Below are positions 1 to 9,039 of a DNA stretch of 64,000 bases, in pieces (within the stretch, counting starts at the first letter, position 1; every line of letters begins with the position of its first letter). A program made the translations under genes and the position numbers. The notes below the pieces were generated by a model. The model was not told where the DNA came from, did no database searches, and worked only from the letters and a program-made list of their open reading frames with translations. The stretch comes from IOR16 sp963521065. Its GTDB lineage: Bacteria; Bacillota; Clostridia; Peptostreptococcales; Anaerovoracaceae. Location of the stretch: NCBI GenBank assembly GCA_963521065.1, contig CAUQTI010000014.1:8613-72612 (forward strand). The letters are read 5' to 3'.

Positions 1-52
1 CATTTACACATACCACAATATAATTAATCTGGTTCCTTAACGCCTTAGACAT
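1..52 (-). CDS. N-terminal fragment of small protein, possibly DUF3791-like
   Basis: The minus strand has a GAAAGGGG ribosome-binding site followed by an ATG at 52. It opens a frame of 17 codons that runs off the window edge (starts MSKALRNQ, continues INYIVVCVN). A good promoter lies just upstream at 92-119. The short N terminus resembles DUF3791 proteins, which are often part of toxin-antitoxin-like gene pairs, but 17 residues are too few to be sure. The promoter and ribosome-binding site make a real gene start likely. Confidence 0.45.
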   Translation of the reverse strand, partial: MSKALRNQINYIVVCVN

Positions 53-91
53 AGCTTCCCCTTTCTATATACTGCAATTCCCTATCTTAAA

Positions 92-119
92 ATTATACTA
101 TAAACATCCTCAGATTCAA
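92..119 (-). promoter_or_regulatory. SigA-type promoter for the partial gene at 1-52
   Basis: Read on the minus strand, TTGAAT (114-119) and TATAAT (92-97) are separated by 16 bp. The position suits transcription of the gene starting at 52. Confidence 0.55.
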
Positions 120-450
120 ACACACTTCCTCAAAATATTTTCGATTGTCTGATTATAATTGAGAGTAGAGCGCGCTCAAAACGAAGTATTAAAATTGTTT
201 AATTAAATCCAGCTTTTCACGGTTAATTTCACTTAAAATTATATGTAATTTACCCTGAAATAGGACATTTGATACTTTTAATGGATACTAGATATTCTAA
301 TATAAACTGCTTGTCTTTATATCAGTTTGTGCAATGCAGTAATCCTCAATGCCTCTTCTTCCCTTAATCTACAGCACCGAAAACAAATTTCAACTAGTTT
401 TAATGGCTAATAATTACACTCCTTGAAATTCGCCCCTCAACCCCCAAAAA
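120..450. other. intergenic stretch, no gene seen
   Basis: AT-rich sequence between the small gene's promoter and the tRNA terminator. No open frame with a ribosome-binding site was found on either strand. A perfect 10-bp palindrome GAGCGCGCTC sits near 168-177. Confidence 0.5.
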
Positions 451-451
451 T

Positions 452-481
452 AAAAAAACTTGCAACTGTTTCAATTGCAAG
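452..481 (-). terminator. Rho-independent terminator of the tRNA cluster
   Basis: On the minus strand, arms CTTGCAA and TTGCAAG (459-465 and 475-481) enclose a 9-nt loop and are followed by seven T. It lies 10 nt beyond the last tRNA. Confidence 0.8.
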
Positions 482-490
482 TAGTTTACA

Positions 491-566
<76 letters not shown>

Positions 567-593
567 ATATTAAATTATTGTGCTACCAGTAAA

Positions 594-682
594 TGGTGCC
601 GGGAACCGGGGTCGAACCGGTACGATCGGTAAGGATCGCAGGATTTTAAGTCCTGTGCGTCTGCCAATTCCGCCACCCCGGC
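594..682 (-). tRNA. tRNA-Leu (TAA)
   Basis: An 89-nt class II tRNA on the minus strand with a long variable arm and encoded CCA (594-596). The anticodon loop CTTAAAA gives anticodon TAA. The acceptor stem GCCGGGG pairs with TCCCGGC, with one G-T pair at the base. Confidence 0.95.
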
Positions 683-687
683 ACGAT

Positions 688-762
<75 letters not shown>

Positions 763-790
763 ACAAATATTATCGTTGACGACAAGGATT

Positions 791-820
791 ATTATACAAC
801 ATCTTGTTATAGTGTGTCAA
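791..820 (-). promoter_or_regulatory. strong promoter of the tRNA cluster
   Basis: On the minus strand, a perfect TTGACA (815-820) and a perfect TATAAT (791-796) are separated by 18 bp. The -10 box lies about 28 nt before the first tRNA base, as expected for a stable-RNA promoter. Confidence 0.88.
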
Positions 821-1115
821 TATAATTATTGCTATTTTTGCCGTTTTTATTCATTTTTTTTTTAATAAATTCAAGTTCCTATTTTTGTTTCACTCTTACT
901 GCATCACATGTTATAATGAATGTATTATTAATGATAACATAAAAGTTCTTAAAAAGCAATCCCAAAGCATATTTTTATAATTTTTTTCAATTTAATCCAT
1001 ATATGTTTAGTAACCGCTACAAAAGCGACCTGCTCGATCTCAGACGAATACGATATTGGACAAGGTATTATAAGCCTGCCCGCAGACAGATAAACAAGGA
1101 AAGAAGGAAGACTCA
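821..1115. promoter_or_regulatory. upstream region of the M20 peptidase gene
   Basis: About 295 bp without a gene. A TATAAT at 912-917 preceded by TGT forms an extended -10, with a weak TTTCAC 18 bp upstream. It would give a leader of about 190 nt before the plus-strand peptidase gene. No clear riboswitch fold was recognised. Confidence 0.4.
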
Positions 1116-2312
1116 ATGAAGCAGAGCAAAGTCATTGAACTACTAAAAGAACTCATTTCCATTGAAAGCCCTTACTATCAAGAAGCTGCTATTATAAGGC
1201 ACTGCTTCCGGTGGCTTGAAAACGAAGGCTTCTCTCCAAATATCCACCGCTACAGTGAGGCAAACGCAGTAAAATTCGACGGAGAAAATTTAATCTGCAC
1301 CTTACAAGGACAACCAGGCGGCCCCACCATCTGTTTAAACGGTCATCTCGACACGGTTCCGCTCTGTGACGGATGGTCTTACGACCCCTATACGCCTCAC
1401 ATCGAAGGAGACCGCATTTACGGCCTTGGTGCAGCGGATATGAAAGCGGGGTGTGCCGCCCTTATGACCGTTTTTAAACGTTTAAAAGAGAGTGTGCTCC
1501 CGTGGAAGGGAACTCTAATTTTAGCCCTCACATCAGATCAAGAAGGCCCTTTCAGCCTCGGTGCAAATGCACTCATCGAAGAAGGTTTTGTCGACCGGAT
1601 CGACTGCTCCATTACAGCCGAACCAAGCGCCGGATTCAGCCATGCTGATTTTCCTGTGCTTTGCCTCGGCGCAAAAGGCGGATTTATTTATCAGGTTGAA
1701 TTTCGCGGAAAAGCGGCTCACCCGTCTTCTCCCAAAGGGATTAATGCGGCAGTCGAAGCTGCAAAATTTGTTTTAGAATGTGAAAAGCTGCAACTGGAAA
1801 GCGATGAAGTTCTCGGTTCCGGTTCTCTGTATATTTTAGATATAGAAACAGGCGGTACTCCTTGCAGTGTTCCTGATTTTGCGAAAGTCATCGTACACAG
1901 GCACATCGTCACAAAGGAAAATGAAGAATCCGTACTACGGGAAGCAGAAAGCCTTCTGAAAAATGCCGGAGTAAAATGTGACTATAAGATCAATCTTCGC
2001 CCTGCACCATCCCCGGAGAGCCGCTACTACAAACCTTATACGATTTGTAAAGACGACATCTATGCGGATGTTATGAATTTTGCAGTTGAAACAGTATGCG
2101 GAAAACCGGCATCCATTGACTACCTTGACAGCATTGGAAATTTCAATTACTTTGGTACCCGTCTGAACACACGCGATGGCAGCCAGCCGCCGGCCCTTAT
2201 TATTGGACCAGACGGCGGAAACATGCATGGCGCAGACGAATACGCTGTAATCCCAACAGTCGAAACAACCTGTGATATTTTATTTGAATTTCTGATCCAA
2301 ATGATGCGATAA
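1116..2312 (+). CDS. M20-family metallo-hydrolase (ArgE/DapE type)
   Basis: A 398-residue zinc hydrolase of the peptidase M20/ArgE/DapE superfamily, which cleaves amide bonds of acylated amino acids or small peptides in the cytoplasm. Expected metal ligands are visible: His77 and Asp79 in NGHLDTVP, Asp108 in GAADMKAG, a Glu143 general base in DQEG, Glu169 in TAEPS and His371 near the C terminus. The dimerisation domain follows residue 180. The start has a GGAAAGAAGGAAG ribosome-binding site. It stands alone on the plus strand, so the exact substrate (acetylornithine, succinyl-DAP or a peptide) cannot be assigned. Confidence 0.85.
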   Translation: MKQSKVIELLKELISIESPYYQEAAIIRHCFRWLENEGFSPNIHRYSEANAVKFDGENLICTLQGQPGGPTICLNGHLDTVPLCDGWSYDPYTPHIEGDRIYGLGAADMKAGCAALMTVFKRLKESVLPWKGTLILALTSDQEGPFSLGANALIEEGFVDRIDCSITAEPSAGFSHADFPVLCLGAKGGFIYQVEFRGKAAHPSSPKGINAAVEAAKFVLECEKLQLESDEVLGSGSLYILDIETGGTPCSVPDFAKVIVHRHIVTKENEESVLREAESLLKNAGVKCDYKINLRPAPSPESRYYKPYTICKDDIYADVMNFAVETVCGKPASIDYLDSIGNFNYFGTRLNTRDGSQPPALIIGPDGGNMHGADEYAVIPTVETTCDILFEFLIQMMR

Positions 2313-2379
2313 ATACATATTTCTCAATTCGGCGTATGCTTTCACTCCTATTTTCCTCTGGTCAAAGCGATGCCGTTTT

Positions 2380-3123
2380 TTATTTTTTGCGCCGCGGAAT
2401 AAACCTCTTAGCAAAGGAACCATTGCTCCGTCCCTTTATATAAAACGGGCCTAAAATACAAAAGGATACTGCCCCTATAAAATTTACCAATAAATCACTC
2501 ATCGTATCATATAATCCAATATCAATGTATCCGCCATAATCCCATACCTGATTGTTAATCATCACGCTTTTAATCGGTATCGTGACTGGAATATTTTCAT
2601 TACCAGGATGCAGCAGTACCGATGATATTGAGGTTAAAATCGTATCTTTTTGCATGTCTGTATGCAGAAAATAATCCATCGCAAATTCAAAGAATTCCCA
2701 TAGAACGCCGATGGTCATAGAAAAGCAGAAAGAAACCAGTGCCACAAAAACCGGAGATAAATGAATGGAAATACGCTCATTTTCATTTAAAATATCAATC
2801 AATGAAAAGCCGATTGCAGCGCATAAAAATCCATTCATCGTATGGAGTATGCTGTCCCATCTCGGAAAAAGCAAATAGTATTCATGAATCTCTCCCAAAA
2901 TTTCCGCTGCAAAGATAAAAATTAAAATAATGATTTCCAGCGTATTCGGCAGTTCTATATGCAGGCGCTTATCAATGAAGCTCGGCACCATAAAAAGAAT
3001 CAGCGTCAATATACACAAGAATACATTATTCCAATTATGGTTGAAAATCTGCGCGATCATAACCACAATTACAGAAATCCGAAGGATTACATATACCATT
3101 GCTTTCACTTTATTGTTCGTCAT
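2380..3123 (-). CDS. multi-pass membrane protein, YjdF/DUF2238-like
   Basis: 247 residues with about six hydrophobic segments. Two segments carry the family pattern: an aromatic WDSILHTMNGF stretch around residues 90-100, and GVLWEFFEFAMDYF around 140-153, with conserved Asp, His and Glu inside or beside membrane helices. This fits the DUF2238/YjdF inner-membrane family, whose function is unknown. It lies 44 bp after iorB, across a hairpin, so it may be a weakly expressed last gene of that operon. Confidence 0.65.
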   Translation of the reverse strand: MTNNKVKAMVYVILRISVIVVMIAQIFNHNWNNVFLCILTLILFMVPSFIDKRLHIELPNTLEIIILIFIFAAEILGEIHEYYLLFPRWDSILHTMNGFLCAAIGFSLIDILNENERISIHLSPVFVALVSFCFSMTIGVLWEFFEFAMDYFLHTDMQKDTILTSISSVLLHPGNENIPVTIPIKSVMINNQVWDYGGYIDIGLYDTMSDLLVNFIGAVSFCILGPFYIKGRSNGSFAKRFIPRRKK

Positions 3124-3157
3124 ACAAACCCCACAGTCTTAAAATAACGATAGAGAA

Positions 3158-3180
3158 GAAGCAGGTATTAAACCTGCTTC
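3158..3180 (-). terminator. hairpin at the end of iorB
   Basis: On the minus strand GAAGCAGGT (3172-3180) pairs with ACCTGCTTC (3158-3166) around a short loop containing the iorB stop codon. The downstream tract is only CTTCTC, so termination may be partial. Confidence 0.45.
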
Positions 3181-3743
3181 ATTCCTTCGTTAAATGCTTT
3201 TATATTAATTTCTTCAAAACCCTTCTTTACATTTGCCTTAATTACGCTTTCCCATTCGATTCCAGGAATGTTCATCGCTTTTATAAGTGCTCCCAAAAGT
3301 ACAATATTCATCGTTTTACTATTTCCGATTTCTTCTGCAATTTTCGAAGCTTCAAAGATAGATACGTCCGCTTTTTCCTCTAATTCTTCCAAAATACCCT
3401 GCGGATATTTCACTGCTCCCATAAGAATTGGAACAGACGGTATCTCAAAATCATTGATTACCATCTTTCCCCCAGCTCGCAGATATTCAATCCAACGCAA
3501 GGCTTCCATTTTTTCGAAGGCTACAATTACATCTGCCTCACCTTTTCCAATAATCGGTGAATATACTTTTTCTCCAAAACGAATCTGTGTACTGACGTTT
3601 CCCCCTCTTTGAGACATTCCGTGGATTTCTGACATTTTTACATCATAACCCGCTTCCAACAATCCCATAGATAAAATCTTACTGGCTAAAATAGTTCCCT
3701 GTCCGCCGACACCAACCAATAATATGTTCTTTACTTCTTTCAT
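3168..3743 (-). CDS. iorB: indolepyruvate:ferredoxin oxidoreductase, beta subunit
   Basis: 191 residues matching the gamma-domain pyruvate:ferredoxin oxidoreductase fold of IorB, with the N-terminal GVGGQGTILASKIL signature (about residues 11-24). With IorA it oxidatively decarboxylates aryl pyruvates from aromatic amino acids to aryl-acetyl-CoA, reducing ferredoxin. The ATG at 3743 directly follows the iorA stop, and its GGAGGTG ribosome-binding site lies within the end of iorA, indicating translational coupling. Confidence 0.92.
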   Translation of the reverse strand: MKEVKNILLVGVGGQGTILASKILSMGLLEAGYDVKMSEIHGMSQRGGNVSTQIRFGEKVYSPIIGKGEADVIVAFEKMEALRWIEYLRAGGKMVINDFEIPSVPILMGAVKYPQGILEELEEKADVSIFEASKIAEEIGNSKTMNIVLLGALIKAMNIPGIEWESVIKANVKKGFEEINIKAFNEGMKQV

Positions 3744-5519
3744 TTATTTCACCTCCGAAATTGCATCAAATGGGCAAACCTGTGCACAAACACTGCATCC
3801 CGTACAGGAATCCGCATTGATTGTGATACTTTCTCCCACATAAATCGCCGGACATCCTGTCTTTGCACACAATTTACATTTTCTGCATTTTTCTTGATCC
3901 ACTCTGCATTTCTTTGGTTTTAAATCGAATTCATTTTTATCCTGTTGAGAGAATTTCTTTAGAATACATGGCCATTTTGTAATAATGACGCAAGGTTCCT
4001 CTTTGTTTAGAGCTGCCTCCAATGCCGGGTCCACTTCATTCAGCTTCAATGGGTTAACTATGTAGATATTCTCTTTTTTTATCCCAATCGCCTGACATAG
4101 CAATGGAATATCCACTTCCCCGGTTGTCTCTCCCATCAGAGTATATCCCGTTCCGGGATTCTGCTGATGTCCTGTCATCCCTGTTATACGATTATCTAAA
4201 ATAACAGTTACATTCGTTCCTTTATTATAAGCTACATCCATTAGACTGTTGATTCCAGAGTGGAAGAATGTAGAATCGCCAATTACCGATACAACCTTCG
4301 TATCCGCGCCGGTAATCGAAAAGGCTTTGGATGCCCCATGGCCGGTACTGATGCTGCCACCCATGCAAATACAGGTATCCATCGCATTTAAAGGAGGGGC
4401 AGATCCCAGTGTATAACAGCCGATATCTCCCGTTATCATCACATTCTTTTTCTTGCTCAAGGCATAAAAGAAACCTCTGTGCGGACATCCTGCACACATT
4501 GCCGGAGGACGAACTACCGCCTCTAAATCAGACTTTAAAGTAGGTGAGTCAATTCCAAAAACTCCTTTTCTGACAATGTCTGTATTCAGCTCATCATATT
4601 CCGGAATCACGGACTTTCCAATACATTCGATTCCAGCTTCTTTCAGCTGCCGCTCCATGTATGGGTCCATTTCTTCTATGACATACAGCTTCTTTACTTT
4701 TTTTGCAAACGCTTTTACTTTTTCCATCGGCATCGGGAATGTCATTCCAAGCTTTAGATAGGAAGCTTCCTCTCCAAATACCTCTCTCGCATACTGGTAG
4801 GCGACTCCTGCGCTGATGACTCCGATTTCATCTCCGTTAATTTCTTCTCTATTCATTTCCGTTTCGTTTGAATATTTCTCCATTTCAGCCAGGCGCCCTA
4901 CTAAGTTTCGACGCATCACCTTGCCGTTTGCCGGAGTTGCTACATATTTCTTGATATTCTTTTCGTAAGGCTTTGCTTGCTTCTCTATTCTTTCTTCAAA
5001 GGTAACCGCACTTTTACTATGACAGACACGCGTTGTCATGCGAAGCAATACCGGCGTATCGAATTTTTCAGACAACTCAAATCCTAATTTCGTAAAATCT
5101 TTTGCCTCCTGGCTGTTTGAAGGCTCCAGCATCAAGAGTCTTGCTGCGGTTGCATAGTTTCGGTTATCCTGTTCATTTTGTGAACTGTGCATTCCCGGGT
5201 CATCTGCTGATACCAGAATACAGCCTCCTCCCACTCCCGTATAAGCGAAAGTAAACAAAGGATCCGCCGCTACATTTACACCCACATGCTTCATGGTAGC
5301 AAGAGAACGAACACCTGCAATGGATGCACCAATTGCAGCTTCAAGCGCCACTTTTTCATTCGGAGCCCATTCACAATATAAAGAATCCTTATATAACACT
5401 AGATTCTCCAAGATTTCTGTGCTGGGTGTTCCGGGATAAGCAGAAGCAAAATTTAATCCTGCTTCGTAAGCGCCCCGCGCAACGGCTTCATTGCCGGTCA
5501 TTAGATGTTTTTGTTTCAT
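3744..5519 (-). CDS. iorA: indolepyruvate:ferredoxin oxidoreductase, alpha subunit
   Basis: A 591-residue catalytic subunit. The N-terminal pyrimidine-binding domain has SAYPGTPSTEI. The thiamine-diphosphate domain has GDSTFFHSG followed by NRITGMTGHQQNPG. The C-terminal ~55 residues hold two 4Fe-4S ferredoxin motifs (CRKCKLCAKTGCP and CTGCSVCAQVCP). The enzyme is oxygen-sensitive and serves fermentation of aromatic amino acids, consistent with an anaerobe. Start supported by AAGGAG 5 nt upstream of the ATG. It is followed immediately by iorB. No dedicated aminotransferase is nearby. Confidence 0.95.
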   Translation of the reverse strand: MKQKHLMTGNEAVARGAYEAGLNFASAYPGTPSTEILENLVLYKDSLYCEWAPNEKVALEAAIGASIAGVRSLATMKHVGVNVAADPLFTFAYTGVGGGCILVSADDPGMHSSQNEQDNRNYATAARLLMLEPSNSQEAKDFTKLGFELSEKFDTPVLLRMTTRVCHSKSAVTFEERIEKQAKPYEKNIKKYVATPANGKVMRRNLVGRLAEMEKYSNETEMNREEINGDEIGVISAGVAYQYAREVFGEEASYLKLGMTFPMPMEKVKAFAKKVKKLYVIEEMDPYMERQLKEAGIECIGKSVIPEYDELNTDIVRKGVFGIDSPTLKSDLEAVVRPPAMCAGCPHRGFFYALSKKKNVMITGDIGCYTLGSAPPLNAMDTCICMGGSISTGHGASKAFSITGADTKVVSVIGDSTFFHSGINSLMDVAYNKGTNVTVILDNRITGMTGHQQNPGTGYTLMGETTGEVDIPLLCQAIGIKKENIYIVNPLKLNEVDPALEAALNKEEPCVIITKWPCILKKFSQQDKNEFDLKPKKCRVDQEKCRKCKLCAKTGCPAIYVGESITINADSCTGCSVCAQVCPFDAISEVK

Positions 5520-5582
5520 TTTCTCTCCTTTTCCTTTCTTCTATTTTGAGATACGAGAATCAAAGCTCGCTTTGATGCCTTC

Positions 5583-6605
5583 TCACTGGATGATTACTTG
5601 TATCTTCTTACGATATTTATCAGCTAGATCAGCTTCTCCTTGCTCTTCATAGAATGCCACTAATTCTTTCATACTTTCAATATGGGAAGGATTTAATTCT
5701 AAAGCACGCTTGAAAGAAGCAAGTGCGCTCTCCGCCTGTCCCGTGCGTGAAAGTCCCACCCCTAGATAATAGTGTAACGGCCACCACGTTTCATACTGCG
5801 TTGTTACAAACGGTGTCAAAACTTCGATTCCCTCCGCAAAACGACCTGCTAGGATATGATTGCATCCGGTCTCAATCTCCGTCGGCTGCAAAAGCTGCTC
5901 TAAACGCTCCTGGATTTCTTTTCTGTCTTCCTTGTTCTTGCTCTTTTTCAAAAATTCCTTCCATGTCAATGTGGCTTTTATGTAAAGCCCCATGTTCAAA
6001 TAGGCATAGCCTAGGAAATAGTAGGACTGTGCAAAATCGGGGTGCGCAATCGAGGTCAGTTCAAAATATTCCATGGACTCCGCTTTAAAACGTCCGACAT
6101 ATTCTACATCCTCACGTTCCGAACCTGCTTCGTACAGTTCACGACACCCCCGTGCGTAGCTGTACATTGCATGAAGATTGTCCGGCGAAATCACAAGCGC
6201 TGCGCGAAAATGAATCACAGCGGAATCCATCTTTCCGGCTTCCGCATCATCTCTTCCCTCCTTTACCAAGGCATCTGTAATCTTTTCATTAAAGTATTTT
6301 TTCAAATAGCTTACATACTGTGGCACATATTGAAACTGTGGATTAACACCCATAATCCATGCCATATTTTCTGCAATGTGCATCTGAGAAAGTCCCTTTT
6401 TTCCGTGAAAATCTACGACGTCTTGATGCCTGAGGGGAATTGGCACTCCACTCATAATCGCAGCAATGCCCTCTCTTTTTAGGTGTGCCTCTGAAAATTC
6501 ATCAAATACAAAATCCTGCAAATATTTTTCAAAATATTGCCCTACACGGTCTGTTTTCCTTATAAAGTCAAACTCTTGATTTTCTAAGCCTGCTCCTTTT
6601 TTCAT
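5583..6605 (-). CDS. tetratricopeptide-repeat protein
   Basis: 340 residues from the ATG at 6605, which overlaps the upstream gene's stop as ATGA; a GTG at 6620 is less likely. The N-terminal ~110 residues are unassigned. Several helical TPR-like repeats follow, clearest around the segment GKMDSAVIHFRAALVISPDN, and near the C terminus GQAESALASFKRALELNPSH. There is no signal peptide, so it is probably a cytoplasmic interaction protein. Its tight coupling to the DUF4080 radical SAM gene suggests they work together. Confidence 0.7.
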   Translation of the reverse strand: MKKGAGLENQEFDFIRKTDRVGQYFEKYLQDFVFDEFSEAHLKREGIAAIMSGVPIPLRHQDVVDFHGKKGLSQMHIAENMAWIMGVNPQFQYVPQYVSYLKKYFNEKITDALVKEGRDDAEAGKMDSAVIHFRAALVISPDNLHAMYSYARGCRELYEAGSEREDVEYVGRFKAESMEYFELTSIAHPDFAQSYYFLGYAYLNMGLYIKATLTWKEFLKKSKNKEDRKEIQERLEQLLQPTEIETGCNHILAGRFAEGIEVLTPFVTTQYETWWPLHYYLGVGLSRTGQAESALASFKRALELNPSHIESMKELVAFYEEQGEADLADKYRKKIQVIIQ

Positions 6606-8119
6606 AAAGCGATATCCCACCCTTTTTTCTTGAATTTCTTTACTGCATCAGGGTTTAACGTCCGGTGCATATCCCACTCTAACAGGTTTTTTAGTTTTTC
6701 TGCAATCCCTGCTATCGTTTTTTCCTTCCATAACCCATACGCATAAAAAATGCGGTATAAATCCTCTTTTTTATGCGACCGGTGCTGGTATCCTTTTAAA
6801 TAATAAAAATGTGAAAATTCTTCGTAAAAGTCGAACGGACAATCCGAAAATTCTCTCACTGCAAAATCAAGGCTATCCTCGAATCCTCCCCGATTAAAAT
6901 ATAAATCCAATACCTTTTCAATCATTTTAAGCTGAACGAGGCTTGACGCGCTGAGATAACGGTTTGAAATCACCTCGTATGGTGCCTTATTTCGAAATAT
7001 GTAATCATGCTCTTTTGCATCCTCACGGATTGCCGTTCCTTTTAAAAGCTTTAAGAACCCCAGCTGCAGCTGATGTGCATTTAACACATAGACTTCATTA
7101 AAGGAGTTGCGAAACGAAGTGTAATTTTCATTCGGTAATCCTGCAATTAAATCAAGGTGCAGATGCACGGTTCCATATTCGCGCAGCTGCTTTACACTTC
7201 TTCCCAGATGGCTGAAATTACTGCTTCGATTACAGCTTTGCAATACCTCTTCATTCGTACTCTGCACACCAATTTCAAATTGAAAGAGTCCGGGTCTTAC
7301 ATTTTCCATCAGCCCCAGTAACGCATCATCAATCAAATCACCGCATAATTCAAAATGGAAATTTGTGATTCCATTGTCGTTTTCCATTAAGTAGCGCAAG
7401 ATTTCAACACAGCGAGCTCTATCATAGTTAAACGTGCGATCAATAAATTTCACCTGCTTCACTTTTTTATAGATGAAATAGCTTAAGTCTGTTTTTACAC
7501 GTTCTAAGGGCAGTGAGCGAATCTTTTTGTCGATAGAGGACAGGCAGTAACTGCAGGAAAACGGACACCCCCTCGAAGATTCATAATATAAAACCTTATC
7601 CGTTTCCTCCATTAGAAACAGATATGGAAACGGTACTAAATCAAATTGTACCAGCGGTGCTGGTGGATTTGTCACAATTTTTCCGTTTTCGCGGTAACTC
7701 AATCCTAAAATCCCAGAAAAATCAGACATTTTTTCCGAAAGTTCATCCAAGAATAACGGGAATATCTCTTCCCCCTCTCCTTTGATCAGGAAATCAATAA
7801 ACTCGTTTTCCTTCATCGTCTGCTCCGGATCAAAGCTTACCTCTGGCCCGCCTAATAAAATATGAACCTGCGGTTTTGCCTTTTTTAGATTCTCAGCAAG
7901 ATATAAAATGCGCTCCCGATTCCAAATATAGCAGGAAAAGCAAATAATATCATAATCCTCACGCACCAATTCTGAAAAAATATAATCATCTTCATTATTA
8001 ATCGTAAATTCTTTTATGGATACTGTCTGTTTTTTTTCTTGTGAAACGACGTACAAATACTTCAATGCCAAATTGGAATGAATGTATTTTGAATTTAAAG
8101 TTGTTAATAAAACCTTCAT
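6602..8119 (-). CDS. B12-binding radical SAM protein, DUF4080 family
   Basis: 505 residues. An N-terminal cobalamin-binding-like Rossmann domain (about 1-130) is followed by a radical SAM barrel with a canonical CX3CX2C cluster motif at Cys185, Cys189 and Cys192 (RGCPFSCSYC). The C-terminal part corresponds to DUF4080. The substrate of this family is not established; the B12-dependent class often methylates unreactive carbons. Start supported by GGAG 6 nt before ATG. It follows a second radical SAM gene by 11 bp and overlaps the TPR gene by 4 bp. Confidence 0.85.
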   Translation of the reverse strand: MKVLLTTLNSKYIHSNLALKYLYVVSQEKKQTVSIKEFTINNEDDYIFSELVREDYDIICFSCYIWNRERILYLAENLKKAKPQVHILLGGPEVSFDPEQTMKENEFIDFLIKGEGEEIFPLFLDELSEKMSDFSGILGLSYRENGKIVTNPPAPLVQFDLVPFPYLFLMEETDKVLYYESSRGCPFSCSYCLSSIDKKIRSLPLERVKTDLSYFIYKKVKQVKFIDRTFNYDRARCVEILRYLMENDNGITNFHFELCGDLIDDALLGLMENVRPGLFQFEIGVQSTNEEVLQSCNRSSNFSHLGRSVKQLREYGTVHLHLDLIAGLPNENYTSFRNSFNEVYVLNAHQLQLGFLKLLKGTAIREDAKEHDYIFRNKAPYEVISNRYLSASSLVQLKMIEKVLDLYFNRGGFEDSLDFAVREFSDCPFDFYEEFSHFYYLKGYQHRSHKKEDLYRIFYAYGLWKEKTIAGIAEKLKNLLEWDMHRTLNPDAVKKFKKKGWDIAL

Positions 8120-8130
8120 AATTTGCTCCG

Positions 8131-9003
8131 TTACAGCATGCGAAACCGCTCATCCTTTAGCATTCCTGTATTTTCCTTTGCCAAGCGAATCTGTGCCAGC
8201 ATCTGCTCTTTATCCCGCGGCAAATCTCCTTTTAAAGAAAGGTAGTTCGAAGCGTGATTGCTTCGGAAAATACAGTTCTTCTTTACATTTATATTTTCTA
8301 AGAGAAGCTCCGCTTCCTCCATAACCTGTTCTTTGGTAAGACATTCGAAATGCCCATCCATAACGTCTTTGTAAATCGGAGCCATTGGGTCAAGCATCAA
8401 TGTCAACAGACTGACGTAAGAAGGCTGCATTTCACTGATCATTGTACCGCTTTCAATCGCATGCTCTTTCCAACCGGCTTGCCCTGCCATGCCTGAGATG
8501 AAGGTCACAGAAGATGCAATTCCGGAATTCTCAATCTTTCTAACCGCTTCAATCAGTTCACTGCGGGTCGCACCCTTTTGAATCGCAGAAAGCACCCGGT
8601 CACTCCCAGACTCTGCACCGATATAAATAATACCGACTCCATGTTCTTTCAATTCTTTTAATTCTTCCGGTTTTTTCCGAAGCACATCCTGTGGGGAACC
8701 ATATACCCCAACTCGCTTGCACTCAGGAAATAATTCGCGGATACGTCTCAAAATCACCGTTAATGCTTGGTTTGAAAGAACAAGTGCATCGCCATCTGCA
8801 AGAAAAATTTTCTCTACAAAAGAGTAATGCTTCCGCGCCATTTCTAAATCTTCTAACACTTCCTCCTGTTTCCGAATTCGAAACTTCTTATCCTTAAACA
8901 TACTGCAAAAAGTACATTTATTGTGTGCACAGCCAATTGTGACCTGCACAATCAAGCTGTAGGCCTCACTGGGTGGGCGGTATACACTTCCTTCATATCG
9001 CAT
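8131..9003 (-). CDS. radical SAM protein with CX4CX2C cluster motif
   Basis: 290 residues. The cluster cysteines are Cys25, Cys30 and Cys33 in GCAHNKCTFC, that is CX4CX2C instead of the usual CX3CX2C. This variant is characteristic of one uncharacterised radical SAM subfamily and need not mean inactivity. Downstream elements look normal: a glycine-rich IYIGAESGSD strand around residue 130 and a VTFISGMAGQ strand around 170. There is no B12 domain. The gene lies 36 bp after argS, in the same direction as the DUF4080 gene. Confidence 0.8.
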   Translation of the reverse strand: MRYEGSVYRPPSEAYSLIVQVTIGCAHNKCTFCSMFKDKKFRIRKQEEVLEDLEMARKHYSFVEKIFLADGDALVLSNQALTVILRRIRELFPECKRVGVYGSPQDVLRKKPEELKELKEHGVGIIYIGAESGSDRVLSAIQKGATRSELIEAVRKIENSGIASSVTFISGMAGQAGWKEHAIESGTMISEMQPSYVSLLTLMLDPMAPIYKDVMDGHFECLTKEQVMEEAELLLENINVKKNCIFRSNHASNYLSLKGDLPRDKEQMLAQIRLAKENTGMLKDERFRML

Positions 9004-9039
9004 GGTATTTTTCCCCTTTTATTTCTGATTTTCGGTGAA

